64,000 nt of DNA from Vibrio ouci (GCF_004551525.1 NZ_SATR01000020.1:1-64000); one strand, 5' to 3'; shown: positions 8,305-18,300, numbered from the stretch's first letter. The notes: generated by a model not told the origin, from the letters alone. Program-made: numbers and translations.

Positions 8305-9483
8305 ATGACTGACCAAAAATACTCGCTTGAAGAAATACGCTTACGATTAAATGAACTGGATGACCAACTGCTGAAGCTGTTGTCGGAGCGTCGTCAAATG
8401 AGTATTGAAGTGGCAAAAAGCAAAGTCCAAACATCAAAACCAGTCCGTGATGCCGACAGAGAACAGCAATTGCTGGTTAAACTGATCAATAACGGCTATC
8501 AAAAATACGACCTTGATGCGCAATACATCACTAAGCTATTCCACACTATTATCGAAGACTCGGTTCTTCTTCAGCAGTCGTACCTACAAAACCTAGCTAA
8601 CCCTGAGCTTAGCCGTAAACCCTTAGCACGCGTCGCTTTTCTCGGTTCTAAAGGTTCATATTCTCACTTGGCAAGCCGTGAGTACTTCAGCCGTAAGAAT
8701 ACAGAGCTTATCGAACTCAACTGCGAACATTTTAAAGAAGTCACCAACACTGTAGAGTCAGGCCATGCTGACTACGGCGTTCTACCTATCGAGAACACCA
8801 GCTCTGGTTCAATCAATGAAGTGTACGACTTACTGCAGCACACCACGCTGTACATTGTTGGCGAGCTAACATTACCGATTGAGCACTGCTTGGTTGCTAC
8901 CGCAGACTTAAGACTAGAAGAGATCAAAACGCTCTACTCGCACCCTCAGCCACATGCGCAATGCAGTGAGTTTTTGAGCAAGCTAGATGGTGTAAAGCTT
9001 GAATCATGTGCAAGTACTGCTGATGCGATGCGAAAAGTGAAAGATATGAAGCGTACAGACGTCGCGGCCATTGGTAATGCGTCGAGTGGCAAACTGTATG
9101 GTCTACAGCCAATCCAGAGCAATATCGCCAATCAAACAGAAAACCACACCCGCTTTATCGTTGTTGCACGTAAACCAGTCGAAGTTTCTGCGCAGATCCC
9201 AGCGAAAACGACACTGATCATGTCAACGTCTCAAGATGCTGGCTCATTGGTTGAGACGTTGTTAGTGCTGCAGCGTTACAGCATTAATATGACTAAGCTA
9301 GAGTCGCGCCCAATCATGGGTAACCCTTGGGAAGAGATGTTTTATGTCGACTTAGAGTCGCATTTAGACTCTGTTCAGATGCAACAAGCACTCAATGAGC
9401 TAACTAAAATCACCAAACATTTGAAAGTATTGGGCTGCTACCCAAGCGAAAATGTGAAACCGACTCAGGTAAAATTACAATAA
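8305..9483 (+). CDS. pheA: Bifunctional chorismate mutase / prephenate dehydratase
   Basis: PheA converts chorismate to prephenate and then to phenylpyruvate, the committed steps to phenylalanine. The 392-residue protein has an AroQ chorismate mutase domain (about 5-90), a prephenate dehydratase domain (about 100-285, with the NHTRF motif around the catalytic Thr) and a C-terminal ACT domain for Phe feedback inhibition carrying the conserved ESRP motif; the family GALV motif reads GSLV here. The ATG at 8305 is chosen over 8290 because 8290 abuts the attenuator T-run and GAGGA lies 8 bases before 8305. Expression is controlled by the upstream attenuator. Confidence 0.97.
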   Translation: MTDQKYSLEEIRLRLNELDDQLLKLLSERRQMSIEVAKSKVQTSKPVRDADREQQLLVKLINNGYQKYDLDAQYITKLFHTIIEDSVLLQQSYLQNLANPELSRKPLARVAFLGSKGSYSHLASREYFSRKNTELIELNCEHFKEVTNTVESGHADYGVLPIENTSSGSINEVYDLLQHTTLYIVGELTLPIEHCLVATADLRLEEIKTLYSHPQPHAQCSEFLSKLDGVKLESCASTADAMRKVKDMKRTDVAAIGNASSGKLYGLQPIQSNIANQTENHTRFIVVARKPVEVSAQIPAKTTLIMSTSQDAGSLVETLLVLQRYSINMTKLESRPIMGNPWEEMFYVDLESHLDSVQMQQALNELTKITKHLKVLGCYPSENVKPTQVKLQ

Positions 9484-9651
9484 ATAAACCTACGCAGGTC
9501 AAATAAATACACTCTCCTAGCTGACACATTTTATTAATATTTTTAGTATCGCTGGATATTAAGTTGCATATTAGTGTTGTGTCAGCTCGAATTCACTGAC
9601 TCTGATAAGCCTGTCCCTTCAGATTTATTCAAAAGGTAATACCTAGTCAGT

Positions 9652-10692
9652 ATGAGAGTTCCTTTCTTATCACTATTCTTATTTGTCAGCTCTATTAGCT
9701 TCGCCTCTGAAACTCCTCTCAACATTTATATGTGGGAAGACACCTTGTCACCTAACGTCCGCAGTGACTGGGAAAAACAAACCGGTGTACCTATCACACT
9801 ATCTCATTTTGACAATGATGATGAACGAAGCTTATTAATGATGAAGAGTGTCCAACTGCCATTTGATATTGTGGTTCTAGATAACGTCTCCGCTCAGATA
9901 TATGGTCGACTGGACGTATTTGAAGATTTGTCTCACCTTACTAATCGGTCACACAATAAGCGTCAGTGGAACCAAGCTTGTGGCACTCATGCAATTCCCT
10001 ACTTCTGGGGAACCGTCGGGCTCGCCTATCGAAAAGACCTGATTCAAGCGCCTCCTTTAACATGGCAAGAGTTCGTTCACCCCAGCGGTGAATGGGCTGG
10101 CAAAATAGGCCTAATCAATGACAGTATCGAAACCTTTTTACCTATCTTCTATAGCTTAGGCTTGTCCCCCACTACAGCGAACTCTGCAGACCTTCAAGCA
10201 GCTTATTCCTCCATCATGGAGTTCAATGATAACGTCTTAACATACGAGTACATCCTGAGCTATATCCGCAGCCAGTCTGATCCTAACCAGTTGCAAATCG
10301 CTTTGGCTTACAGTGGCGATCAGTACTCATTAAATCGCTTCTTTGGTCAAGATAAATGGGACTATGTCATCCCTGAGGGTGAAATATTTCTTTGGGTCGA
10401 TTGCCTAGCCGTCGCTAGCCATTCCGAAAACAAACAAGCGGCGAAAGCATTTTTAAACTACTTGATGGATCCCAGTGTTGCTGCAAAGAATGCAACTGAT
10501 ATCAAAGCTGCTACGCCCAACTTAAGTGCTATAGAACTATTACCTGATTGGTATTTAGATGATGCATCATTGTTCCCATCACAAGAGCGTATGAAAAACG
10601 CCAGAATAGATAGTGAACTCTCGGCAGAAAATATCAGTATGAGAGTAAAAATGATTAACCAGTTACTGAAACGTCATGAAGCTAAACACTAG
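9652..10692 (+). CDS. nspS: Norspermidine sensor NspS, periplasmic polyamine-binding protein
   Basis: A PotD-type periplasmic solute-binding protein of 346 residues. It has a signal peptide (1-18, cut after FAS) and the PotD/PotF-like opening LNIYMWEDTLSP with ATPNLSAIELLP near the C-terminus. No permease or ATPase gene is adjacent. Instead its 3' end overlaps the GGDEF/EAL gene by 17 bases, exactly the nspS-mbaA pair of V. cholerae, where NspS bound to norspermidine acts through MbaA to change c-di-GMP and biofilm formation. The role here is inferred from that gene pair. The ribosome binding site is weak and distant. Confidence 0.88.
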   Translation: MRVPFLSLFLFVSSISFASETPLNIYMWEDTLSPNVRSDWEKQTGVPITLSHFDNDDERSLLMMKSVQLPFDIVVLDNVSAQIYGRLDVFEDLSHLTNRSHNKRQWNQACGTHAIPYFWGTVGLAYRKDLIQAPPLTWQEFVHPSGEWAGKIGLINDSIETFLPIFYSLGLSPTTANSADLQAAYSSIMEFNDNVLTYEYILSYIRSQSDPNQLQIALAYSGDQYSLNRFFGQDKWDYVIPEGEIFLWVDCLAVASHSENKQAAKAFLNYLMDPSVAAKNATDIKAATPNLSAIELLPDWYLDDASLFPSQERMKNARIDSELSAENISMRVKMINQLLKRHEAKH

Positions 10693-13021
10693 AGTATTAT
10701 TACTTGTCGCACCGGTGATTATGTTAAGTGCAGCTGTCTCTAGCTATAGCATTTATATCAATCAAAAAGATGCGCTAATTAAACGAGAAAACAGTTACCT
10801 GCAACTTTCTATGGAGAAACTTGCTGGGCACTTTCGTCAATCATTAGCCCTAATCAACAGTTACTCTCTGACCCTAACTAAGAGCGACATTATCCGTAAT
10901 TATTTCGGTCAAGGAGATAATCCCTACCGAGAGATGAAACTGATTAGCAACCTACAGACAACGATTGAAAACTTACAAGCCAATATACAAGATGATATTG
11001 CCGTCGCCATCGTTGATAGTAACCAGAACATTCAGTTCTATGCCGACAATCAAACAGACCCTTTTGCTTCCCTTGATGAAAACGTCTTAAATTACGTTAA
11101 GAATATTTACCAAGATACCGGACATAACTCCTATACTGGCTTTGCCAAAAGCTATCAGGGACAAAGCATATTGGTTCGCTATGATGTGTTAGACAGGAGC
11201 ACGTTAGTCTCCCCGCTTAGCTACAATAAAGACCAGATCTTCTTCATCGTTGTTTCCTTATCTTTAGAAAAGTTCGACCAACTTAAACACATCTTAGAAT
11301 TTGATAACGATAGTAGTATCTTCTTTGCAGATGAACCCGTAATCAAATCAGGGCTATCACAATCGGTAGAACTCAAACCCGGCCTTCATGCCATTCTCGA
11401 TCCCGCTCAATACCTTACGACAGAGAAATTAGCCAAAATTGAACAACGATTGCTGATGTCATTTGGCGCCTCGTCATTAGTTACAGTACTCATCCTACTA
11501 TTTTTGCTCTACCGCCATGTGATTAAACCTATTACTCACCTTGATCGTCAGCTGCAAGATGTTGAGATGAAAAGGCGCAGCAATATTGAAAAGCTGAACA
11601 ACGACAATGAGATTGGCCGTCTATCGATTCGCTTCTACGATATGTATAAAGAGCTCAATTCAAGCTATCAGAAGACTAAAGCGATGGCGGAAAATGATCA
11701 CCTCACTCAATTAGCTAATCGATATCAATTTCAAACCTATGTTGAATGTGCTCTCGCGCAAAAGTTAGTCCATAAGTTTGCTTGGATTTTGTATATCGAC
11801 CTCGACAACTTTAAGTACGTTAATGACAAGTATGGCCACCACATTGGCGACTCTCTACTGGTAAGCTTTGCTGAACATATCAAACGTATCAGCCTTGAAT
11901 ACGAACGCCGTCACGGAATTAAATGCTTAGCCTCTCGACTGTCTGGGGATGAGTTTGCCATCTTTATTGCCTCCGCTCACAATACCAGTTATGCAGAAAG
12001 CTTAGCTCAGGCGGTGCTCGAACCGATTCAAAACCCAGCCTATAGCTCAATTGGTAACTTTCCTATCACTGCCAGTATTGGCATTGCTTCGTTTCCAGAA
12101 GACGGTACTAAGCTCGCTAAGCTACTGTCACACGCAGATACCGCGATGTATCAAGCCAAGCGTGCAGGTAAAAACCAAATTGCCCATTACTCCAAAGCCC
12201 TTGATGAGGTTTCTCGTCGTCAAGCGCAAGTAGAACGCGCATTAAGAAATGGTGACTTAGAAAACGAGTTCACCTTGCTATACCAACCCTATTTCGATCG
12301 CACTGGACAAATCATTAAGGGTGTTGAAGCTCTGCTACGTTGGGATTCACCTCTATTAGGTAAGGTCAATCCAAGCGAGTTCATTCCAATTTCAGAGCAA
12401 ATTGGCCTGTTTGGTACCATTGACCGTTGGGTTATCAAACAAGCTTTTAAAGACTTCTCAAAACTGCAAAGCTGTTTTGAAGCCCCGATTAATCTGTCGA
12501 TTAATCTATCTTCCGCTGAATTAGATTCACTGCAACTGGCCAGTGATATTCAATCATTAATGATTCAATACCCAGTGACACCTCACTTGATTGATTTTGA
12601 GATAACGGAAACCTTCGCTTCAGATTCACAAAGCTACTTATTACTGCATGAGTTGGCACAAATGGGCTTTAAACTGACGATTGATGATTTTGGCTCTGGC
12701 TACACTTCAATTACCCAACTGGTCGAATACCCAGTGCAGAAGATTAAATTTGATCGCGAATTCTTAGAGACCTTAATCAAAACCGACAATCATCAAGTGG
12801 TAAAACCGCTAGTTGATCTTTGCCACTCTCAATCTATGATAGTAACCGCCGAAGGCATTGAGTCAGAAGAGATGCATCATTGGTTGGCCGAAAACAAGTG
12901 TGACTATATGCAAGGCTATTATTTATCACCACCGCTCTCTTTGGCTCAGTTAAAACATGATCATAAAGCCCAAGAAGGAAACCTTGATGTCCATGAAGAA
13001 GGTTATTGTAGCCTCGCTTAA
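10676..13021 (+). CDS. mbaA: MbaA-type GGDEF/EAL c-di-GMP phosphodiesterase sensor
   Basis: An inner-membrane c-di-GMP enzyme of 781 residues: transmembrane helix (about 6-27), periplasmic sensor region, second helix (about 262-282), HAMP linker, GGDEF domain (about 340-505) and EAL domain (about 515-770). The GGDEF motif reads SGDEF (423-427), so cyclase activity cannot be assumed. The EAL motif is intact (551-553, EALLRW), and the other phosphodiesterase residues are present (ITET, DDFGSGYTS, KFDREF, EGIESEE, QGYY). In V. cholerae MbaA receives the NspS polyamine signal and lowers c-di-GMP unless NspS is bound. It overlaps nspS by 17 bases and yjjX by 35. Confidence 0.9.
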   Translation: MKLNTRVLLLVAPVIMLSAAVSSYSIYINQKDALIKRENSYLQLSMEKLAGHFRQSLALINSYSLTLTKSDIIRNYFGQGDNPYREMKLISNLQTTIENLQANIQDDIAVAIVDSNQNIQFYADNQTDPFASLDENVLNYVKNIYQDTGHNSYTGFAKSYQGQSILVRYDVLDRSTLVSPLSYNKDQIFFIVVSLSLEKFDQLKHILEFDNDSSIFFADEPVIKSGLSQSVELKPGLHAILDPAQYLTTEKLAKIEQRLLMSFGASSLVTVLILLFLLYRHVIKPITHLDRQLQDVEMKRRSNIEKLNNDNEIGRLSIRFYDMYKELNSSYQKTKAMAENDHLTQLANRYQFQTYVECALAQKLVHKFAWILYIDLDNFKYVNDKYGHHIGDSLLVSFAEHIKRISLEYERRHGIKCLASRLSGDEFAIFIASAHNTSYAESLAQAVLEPIQNPAYSSIGNFPITASIGIASFPEDGTKLAKLLSHADTAMYQAKRAGKNQIAHYSKALDEVSRRQAQVERALRNGDLENEFTLLYQPYFDRTGQIIKGVEALLRWDSPLLGKVNPSEFIPISEQIGLFGTIDRWVIKQAFKDFSKLQSCFEAPINLSINLSSAELDSLQLASDIQSLMIQYPVTPHLIDFEITETFASDSQSYLLLHELAQMGFKLTIDDFGSGYTSITQLVEYPVQKIKFDREFLETLIKTDNHQVVKPLVDLCHSQSMIVTAEGIESEEMHHWLAENKCDYMQGYYLSPPLSLAQLKHDHKAQEGNLDVHEEGYCSLA

Positions 13022-13520
13022 TCCGGCTAAAATTAACGCAGTAAAAAGTGCGTTTGAGGCATCATTTAACGACGAACCATTTGAATTTATTGGGGTAAGC
13101 GTTGCAAGCGGCGTGGCCGATCAGCCAATGAGCAATGAAGAGACTCATACGGGCGCGCTCAATCGAGTTACAAACGCGAAAGCAGAATACAGTAGTGGCG
13201 ACTATTATGTTGGCCTTGAAGCAGGGATCGAAGGCAGTGTTACATTCGCTTGGATGGTGATTGAATCCGCGACTCATCGTGGTGAGTCACGCTCAGCGAG
13301 CCTGATGCTTCCACCTGTTGTCATCGAAAAGCTTCAGCACGCTAATGAACTAGGTGATGTCATGGATGAAGTGTTTGCTACCGAGAACATTAAACAAAAA
13401 GGCGGGGCAATTAGTCTACTGACCCATGACCTACTGACCCGTAGTTCCGTCTATCATCAGGCGTTAATTCTAGCGCTGATTCCCTTTGTTAACCCAGAGC
13501 ACTTCCCTGCCAACTTATAA
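12987..13520 (+). CDS. yjjX: Inosine/xanthosine triphosphatase (YjjX, NTPase family)
   Basis: The enzyme hydrolyses non-canonical ITP/XTP to prevent their incorporation into nucleic acids. The 177-residue protein begins MSMKKVIVASLNPAKINAV, the family signature N-terminus, and carries YYVGLEAGIEG and the GAISLLT segment. The ATG at 12987 is chosen because AGAAGGA lies 8 bases upstream; a longer reading from 12957 adds residues without homology and no ribosome binding site. The first 35 bases overlap the end of mbaA. Convergent with trpR, with which it shares a terminator hairpin. Confidence 0.92.
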   Translation: MSMKKVIVASLNPAKINAVKSAFEASFNDEPFEFIGVSVASGVADQPMSNEETHTGALNRVTNAKAEYSSGDYYVGLEAGIEGSVTFAWMVIESATHRGESRSASLMLPPVVIEKLQHANELGDVMDEVFATENIKQKGGAISLLTHDLLTRSSVYHQALILALIPFVNPEHFPANL

Positions 13521-13537
13521 TCTGTAGTACAAACAAG

Positions 13538-13562
13538 AAGGGTGCCTATTGGCACCCTTCTT
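13538..13562. terminator. Shared yjjX / trpR terminator
   Basis: AAGGGTGCC and GGCACCCTT (13538-13559) form a 9-bp stem with a 4-base loop, followed by CTTTCTTTT. It ends yjjX, and its stem includes the last codons and stop of the convergent trpR gene. Confidence 0.8.
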
Positions 13563-13869
13563 TCTTTTCTAGCAGTTGAGCAATCTCTTGCTTCTCTTCT
13601 GCGCTCTTTGATTTCAGTTCATTAGAGCCGCGGGTAATGGTTGCAATCCCCACGCCGAGCATCTGACTAATTTGTCTTTGAGATAGATCCCCTTTAAGCA
13701 ACTCGCGAAAGATATTTACTCGCGCGACCAAGGCCTCTCTCTCATCAGGGGTCAGCAACATGGTTAATAGCATTTCATGTTGCTGGGATTGGCTGCTCTC
13801 GCTGATCAAATCTAAGATCTGCTGCCACTCTTTATACTCTGGCTCTAATGACATCGATAAGGTGCTCAC
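13546..13869 (-). CDS. trpR: Trp operon repressor TrpR
   Basis: TrpR is the tryptophan-dependent repressor of trp and related aromatic genes. The 107-residue reading has the complete TrpR fold: the hydrophobic helix QQHEMLLTMLLTPDEREAL and the helix-turn-helix QRQISQMLGVGIATITRGSNELK, nearly invariant in the family. The GTG at 13869 shares its G with the slt TAG stop, so translation is coupled; an ATG five codons in (13854) would give a protein of more typical start. It lies directly downstream of slt, as in E. coli. Confidence 0.95.
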   Translation of the reverse strand: MSTLSMSLEPEYKEWQQILDLISESSQSQQHEMLLTMLLTPDEREALVARVNIFRELLKGDLSQRQISQMLGVGIATITRGSNELKSKSAEEKQEIAQLLEKKEGCQ

Positions 13870-15824
13870 TAATATTTCGCATTCAACTCATGTTGATTTA
13901 AAAAGGCACCATCCACGCCAAGAAGCTCTCGGTAGTATGTTTCAAACATCAAAATGTTTTGTACATAGCCTCGGGTTTCGTTAAACGGAATTGCCTCAAT
14001 AAATGCGTAAGCGTCCAGCTTGCCTTGTGTACGCTCACGCCAAGTTTTCACTCGGTTAGGCCCTGCATTATACGCTGCCAATGCGAAAATTCGATTGTTA
14101 TCGTATTGCTCCAACAAACCATCGAGGTAATGGCTACCAATTTCGATGTTCTTACCTACTTGATACAAGTCTTTTGAACCCTGATAGCTCAGTTTGTATT
14201 TCTTCGCGGTGTACTTTGCGGTCGACGGCATGATCTGCATAATGCCTCGCGCACCCACTGGCGAACGAGCTTCAATATCAAGTGCACTCTCTTGTCTTGC
14301 CAAAGACATCAAAGTAATTGGATCTATGCTGTGTTTGTCAGCATAAAAATTAAACCACCAGCGATGAGCGACAGGGAAGCGCATATGGATGTTATCCCAC
14401 ATCTTAGCTTTGATGCTCGCTGTCACTGTTAGGTGGTGCCAACCTTTGAATGAAGCAAATGCCGCTAACATCTCTTTTTGTGAACTATCGGCACGTTCTA
14501 GAAGCCAATTCCACTCACTCTTCGCTGCCGCAATTTTATCTCGTGCAATCAACTCTTCAATCCGAACAAGATCACTATTAAAACCTTTGACTTGCTTCTT
14601 ATCTAGGATGATCTCAGAAGTCGGATACTCAATCGAACGCTTGAGCTCTTTAGCCGCAGCAACACTGTAGAAATTGCGCTGACCAATGATTGCCTCCATA
14701 CGCTGCTTACCCGCAGTTCGCTGACCTAGCGCAAGCTCACTGCGACCTAACCAATATTGCCAACGTAAGCTATCCTGTTTACCTTCTGGCAGTATCGCAA
14801 TCCAATCCGCTACGCCTTGCCAATCGGCATGCTGAATAGCCAAACGAATACGGCGCTCTATCAAGGTATCACTTGAAGAGTTTTCCGTTTGCTTATCTCG
14901 CCAATTGGCCAATGAGTCTGAGTCAGTATTAATCAACCTAAGCGCAATATAATCAGCCAACTTTTGACTGGCTTTTTGATCGAACTTTTGCGCTTTCACA
15001 ACCCCTGCAAATACCTGTTGGGCTTGCTCTACATCTTTACGAGCGAGTTTTTGCAGCGCCAATTTAGTTTGTTGGCGATTAAAATCTGTTGCGGGCTGCT
15101 TTTTAGCAAATGACAGCACAGCCTCCGGTTTGTTAAACAGATCCAACATAGTCTTCGCTTGCGCCTGAGCTTTGCCACCTGATAGCTGCTTCTTTAGGTA
15201 TTTCATCAAGCGACCATTGCGGGACTGAAATGCCAATACCATTCGATCAAGGATCAGTTGATCAGTTTTAAGTCCAGCCTTATCCCAACGGTCAAACAGC
15301 GGGTCACAGGCATCGGCAATGCTTTTACCCGACAACCAGAGTTTTTCTGCGCCTTGGAATGCAAGCGCTTTATCACCGGCTATCGCGTTCGCATTGAAGT
15401 AATGACACTGATAGGCTTCACCTCTAGGCTCGCTGGTCTGGAATTCTAGCAATGTTTTCCATTCACCTTTTTTCGCTAGCTGATCAATATAAGGTGCGCG
15501 AATACGTTTCGAAAACGGGAATGAATAATGGTCTTTGATAAAGGTCTCGACCTCACTAGGTGAACGCTCACCTAGTCCGACTAAAAAACTGCGATAGTCG
15601 ACATAAGGAGTCAGAGGATAATCCGCGATCGATGGTCGAATCTTTTGGTATTCCGCGACTTGTTGAGAGTCGAGTAGCGTTTGCGCTTGATCATAAATAT
15701 CACGTTGGGTTTGCAGGTCGACAGCCATTGCTGACGTTGCAAAAATTGCGCTGCAGGTCATCGTAGAAACAAAAACAATCGATGAAGGAATACGTTGCAG
15801 CGACTTGGAGAAAGTCAGGTTCAT
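13869..15824 (-). CDS. slt: Soluble lytic murein transglycosylase Slt70
   Basis: This periplasmic exo-lytic transglycosylase releases 1,6-anhydromuropeptides from glycan strands. The 651-residue protein has a signal peptide (1-34, AMA), a long alpha-superhelical U-domain (about 40-390), a linker domain and a C-terminal SLT domain with QESALD (catalytic Glu512), GIMQIMPSTAKY and FALAAYNAGPNRVKTW. Length matches E. coli Slt70 (645). It is the first gene of an slt-trpR unit and is divergent from ettA across 257 bases in which no clear regulatory motif was recognised. Confidence 0.96.
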   Translation of the reverse strand: MNLTFSKSLQRIPSSIVFVSTMTCSAIFATSAMAVDLQTQRDIYDQAQTLLDSQQVAEYQKIRPSIADYPLTPYVDYRSFLVGLGERSPSEVETFIKDHYSFPFSKRIRAPYIDQLAKKGEWKTLLEFQTSEPRGEAYQCHYFNANAIAGDKALAFQGAEKLWLSGKSIADACDPLFDRWDKAGLKTDQLILDRMVLAFQSRNGRLMKYLKKQLSGGKAQAQAKTMLDLFNKPEAVLSFAKKQPATDFNRQQTKLALQKLARKDVEQAQQVFAGVVKAQKFDQKASQKLADYIALRLINTDSDSLANWRDKQTENSSSDTLIERRIRLAIQHADWQGVADWIAILPEGKQDSLRWQYWLGRSELALGQRTAGKQRMEAIIGQRNFYSVAAAKELKRSIEYPTSEIILDKKQVKGFNSDLVRIEELIARDKIAAAKSEWNWLLERADSSQKEMLAAFASFKGWHHLTVTASIKAKMWDNIHMRFPVAHRWWFNFYADKHSIDPITLMSLARQESALDIEARSPVGARGIMQIMPSTAKYTAKKYKLSYQGSKDLYQVGKNIEIGSHYLDGLLEQYDNNRIFALAAYNAGPNRVKTWRERTQGKLDAYAFIEAIPFNETRGYVQNILMFETYYRELLGVDGAFLNQHELNAKY

Positions 15825-16081
15825 TATGGTCTCATCCTGAGATTATACTAATGCGATTTCCTATTAATGCTCATTGTAAACATCTGTGTAAAGCGATTAG
15901 GTGTAAATATTAATAAATTCACACTACTGTGACGTTTCGCCGACTTTATGCTTACCATTGCCTATAAATTCATCAGCAGTAACCTTTGTTACTACTAGGT
16001 GTTGTTTCTCTGGTAACAAACTGAGCGCTATTAGTATAAAATGACTCTTTATGTAAATTGATTATTTAGGAACGATCGGCA

Positions 16082-17749
16082 ATGGCTGAATACGTATATA
16101 CCATGTCGCGCGTGAGCAAAGTTGTGCCACCAAAGCGACAAATTCTTAAAGACATCTCTCTAAGCTTCTTCCCTGGCGCAAAAATCGGTGTTTTGGGTCT
16201 AAACGGTGCAGGCAAATCGACGCTACTGCGTATCATGGCGGGTATCGATACAGATATCGACGGTGAAGCTCGTCCACAGCCTGGTCTAAATGTTGGTTAC
16301 CTACCTCAGGAACCAGTACTGGATGAGTCAAAGACCGTTCGTGAAATCGTTGAAGAAGCCGTATCTGATGTTGCTGGTGCAATGAAGCGTCTTGACGAAG
16401 TATACGCAGCTTACGCTGAACCTGATGCTGATTTTGATGCGCTAGCAAAAGAGCAAGGCGAGCTAGAAGCACTTATCCAAGCGAAAGATGGCCACAACTT
16501 AGAAAACTCTCTTGAGCGCGCGGCAGATGCACTGCGTCTTCCTGAGTGGGACGCTAAGATTGAACACCTATCAGGTGGTGAACGCCGCCGTGTTGCTATC
16601 TGTCGTCTACTGCTAGAACAACCAGACATGCTACTGCTAGACGAACCAACCAACCACCTTGATGCAGAATCAGTGGCTTGGCTTGAGCGCTTCCTAGTAG
16701 ATTACACTGGTACTGTTGTTGCGATTACCCACGACCGTTACTTCCTAGATAACGCTGCGGGCTGGATCCTTGAACTTGACCGTGGTGAAGGTATTCCATG
16801 GCAAGGTAACTACACTTCTTGGCTTGAGCAAAAAGATGCACGTCTACAACAAGAAGCATCGCAAGAGAAAGCTCGTCAAAAGACCATTGAGAAAGAACTT
16901 GAGTGGGTTCGTCAAAACCCTAAAGGTCGTCAAGCGAAGTCAAAAGCTCGTATGGCGCGCTTTGAAGAGCTGCAAAGTGGCGATCACCAGAAGCGTAACG
17001 AAACCAACGAACTGTTTATCCCGCCAGGTGAGCGCCTAGGTGATAAGGTTATCGAAGTAAATAACCTAACTAAATCGTTCGACGGTCGTGTACTGATTGA
17101 TGACCTATCATTCAGCATGCCTAAAGGTGCTATCGTCGGTATTATCGGTGCCAACGGTGCAGGTAAATCAACCCTATTCAAGATGCTAAGCGGCACTGAG
17201 CAGCCAGACGCTGGTACGATTGAAATGGGTGACACAGTTAAGCTTGCTTCTGTTGATCAGTTCCGTGACTCAATGGATGACAGCAAAACAGTATTCCAAG
17301 AGATCTCTGAAGGCGCTGATATCATCAAGATCAACAACTTCGAAATCCCTGCTCGCGCATACTGCTCACGCTTTAACTTCAAAGGTTCAGACCAACAGAA
17401 GATCATCGGCGAACTTTCTGGTGGTGAGCGCAACCGTGTTCACTTAGCTAAGCTGCTTAAAGCTGGCGGTAACGTATTGCTACTCGATGAACCGACCAAC
17501 GACCTTGACGTTGAAACGCTACGTGCACTAGAAGAAGCTCTACTTGAGTTCCCTGGCTGTGCAATGGTTATCTCGCACGACCGTTGGTTCCTAGACCGTA
17601 TCGCGACTCACATCATCGACTACCGTGACGAAGGTCAGGTGAACTTCTACGAAGGTAACTATACTGAGTACATGGAGTGGTTGAAGAAGACCCTTGGTCC
17701 AGAAGCTGCGGAACCACATCGCATTAAATACAAGCGTATTACTAAGTAA
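16082..17749 (+). CDS. ettA: Energy-dependent translational throttle ATPase EttA
   Basis: An ABC-F protein that binds the ribosomal E site and gates entry into elongation according to the ATP/ADP ratio. The 555-residue length equals E. coli EttA. It has two ABC domains: Walker A GLNGAGKST with LSGGERRRVA and LLLDEPTNHLD, then GANGAGKST with LSGGERNRVH and LLLDEPTNDLD. The intervening linker (about 242-325) contains the P-site tRNA interaction motif region RQNPKGRQAKSKARM. No membrane domain. Strong codon bias suggests high expression. Terminator hairpin follows. Confidence 0.97.
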   Translation: MAEYVYTMSRVSKVVPPKRQILKDISLSFFPGAKIGVLGLNGAGKSTLLRIMAGIDTDIDGEARPQPGLNVGYLPQEPVLDESKTVREIVEEAVSDVAGAMKRLDEVYAAYAEPDADFDALAKEQGELEALIQAKDGHNLENSLERAADALRLPEWDAKIEHLSGGERRRVAICRLLLEQPDMLLLDEPTNHLDAESVAWLERFLVDYTGTVVAITHDRYFLDNAAGWILELDRGEGIPWQGNYTSWLEQKDARLQQEASQEKARQKTIEKELEWVRQNPKGRQAKSKARMARFEELQSGDHQKRNETNELFIPPGERLGDKVIEVNNLTKSFDGRVLIDDLSFSMPKGAIVGIIGANGAGKSTLFKMLSGTEQPDAGTIEMGDTVKLASVDQFRDSMDDSKTVFQEISEGADIIKINNFEIPARAYCSRFNFKGSDQQKIIGELSGGERNRVHLAKLLKAGGNVLLLDEPTNDLDVETLRALEEALLEFPGCAMVISHDRWFLDRIATHIIDYRDEGQVNFYEGNYTEYMEWLKKTLGPEAAEPHRIKYKRITK

Positions 17750-17771
17750 TAATATCGCTTGATATTCATGC

Positions 17772-17800
17772 AAAGGCCGCTAATATTAGCGGCCTTTATT
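17772..17800 (+). terminator. Rho-independent terminator of ettA
   Basis: AAAGGCCGCTAATATTAGCG-type palindrome: AAGGCCGCTAA pairs with TTAGCGGCCTT, with T-rich sequence after it, 22 bases beyond the ettA stop. Confidence 0.8.
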
Positions 17801-17917
17801 ATATCGATCTCAATACTGTTAAGTCAGACATTGATAAACATGAAGAATGCGAACGAGCACGCATAGTGGCCACTGTAATTTTGATACCCTTCTGAATCGG
17901 AATTAAGAGAGAAAGTT

Positions 17918-18289
17918 ATGATTGAACGACGTCGTTTTTCGCGAATTGTATATCAAAATCAAGCAGTTCTAACTCAAGGTTCAACTCAGATCAGCGCCTT
18001 GATAAGTGACCTTTCCCTACATGGATTATTGGTGACTAGTGAACAGTCAGGATTGCTAGATAGTGATAAACAGGTCGATGTGGATTTTTCGCTTTCAGGA
18101 AGTGATGTCTCGATCCAGCTTGTAGGGAACATCGTTGGGCTTAATAACAATGTGATTCGTATTTGTATTGATCATATTGATATTGAAAGTATCGGGCATT
18201 TAAAGCGGTTAGTTGAATTAAATGTAGGTGACGATGAACTATTACATAGGGACATCGAGCACTTATCTGATCTAGGTGAATACACCTAA
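17918..18289 (+). CDS. plzA: PilZ-domain protein (PlzA-like)
   Basis: A single PilZ domain of 123 residues, the fold that binds c-di-GMP. The N-terminal arginine motif is ERRRFSR (3-9), and the second motif is DLSLHGL, a good match to (D/N)xSxxG, so both ligand-binding elements are recognisable. Position between ettA and the tyrA/aroF genes corresponds to VC0697 (plzA) of V. cholerae, recalled from memory. The output of PlzA is not well defined. It precedes the M23 peptidase gene by 11 bases and is probably co-transcribed with it. Confidence 0.8.
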   Translation: MIERRRFSRIVYQNQAVLTQGSTQISALISDLSLHGLLVTSEQSGLLDSDKQVDVDFSLSGSDVSIQLVGNIVGLNNNVIRICIDHIDIESIGHLKRLVELNVGDDELLHRDIEHLSDLGEYT

Positions 18290-18300
18290 TCTAACTCGTT

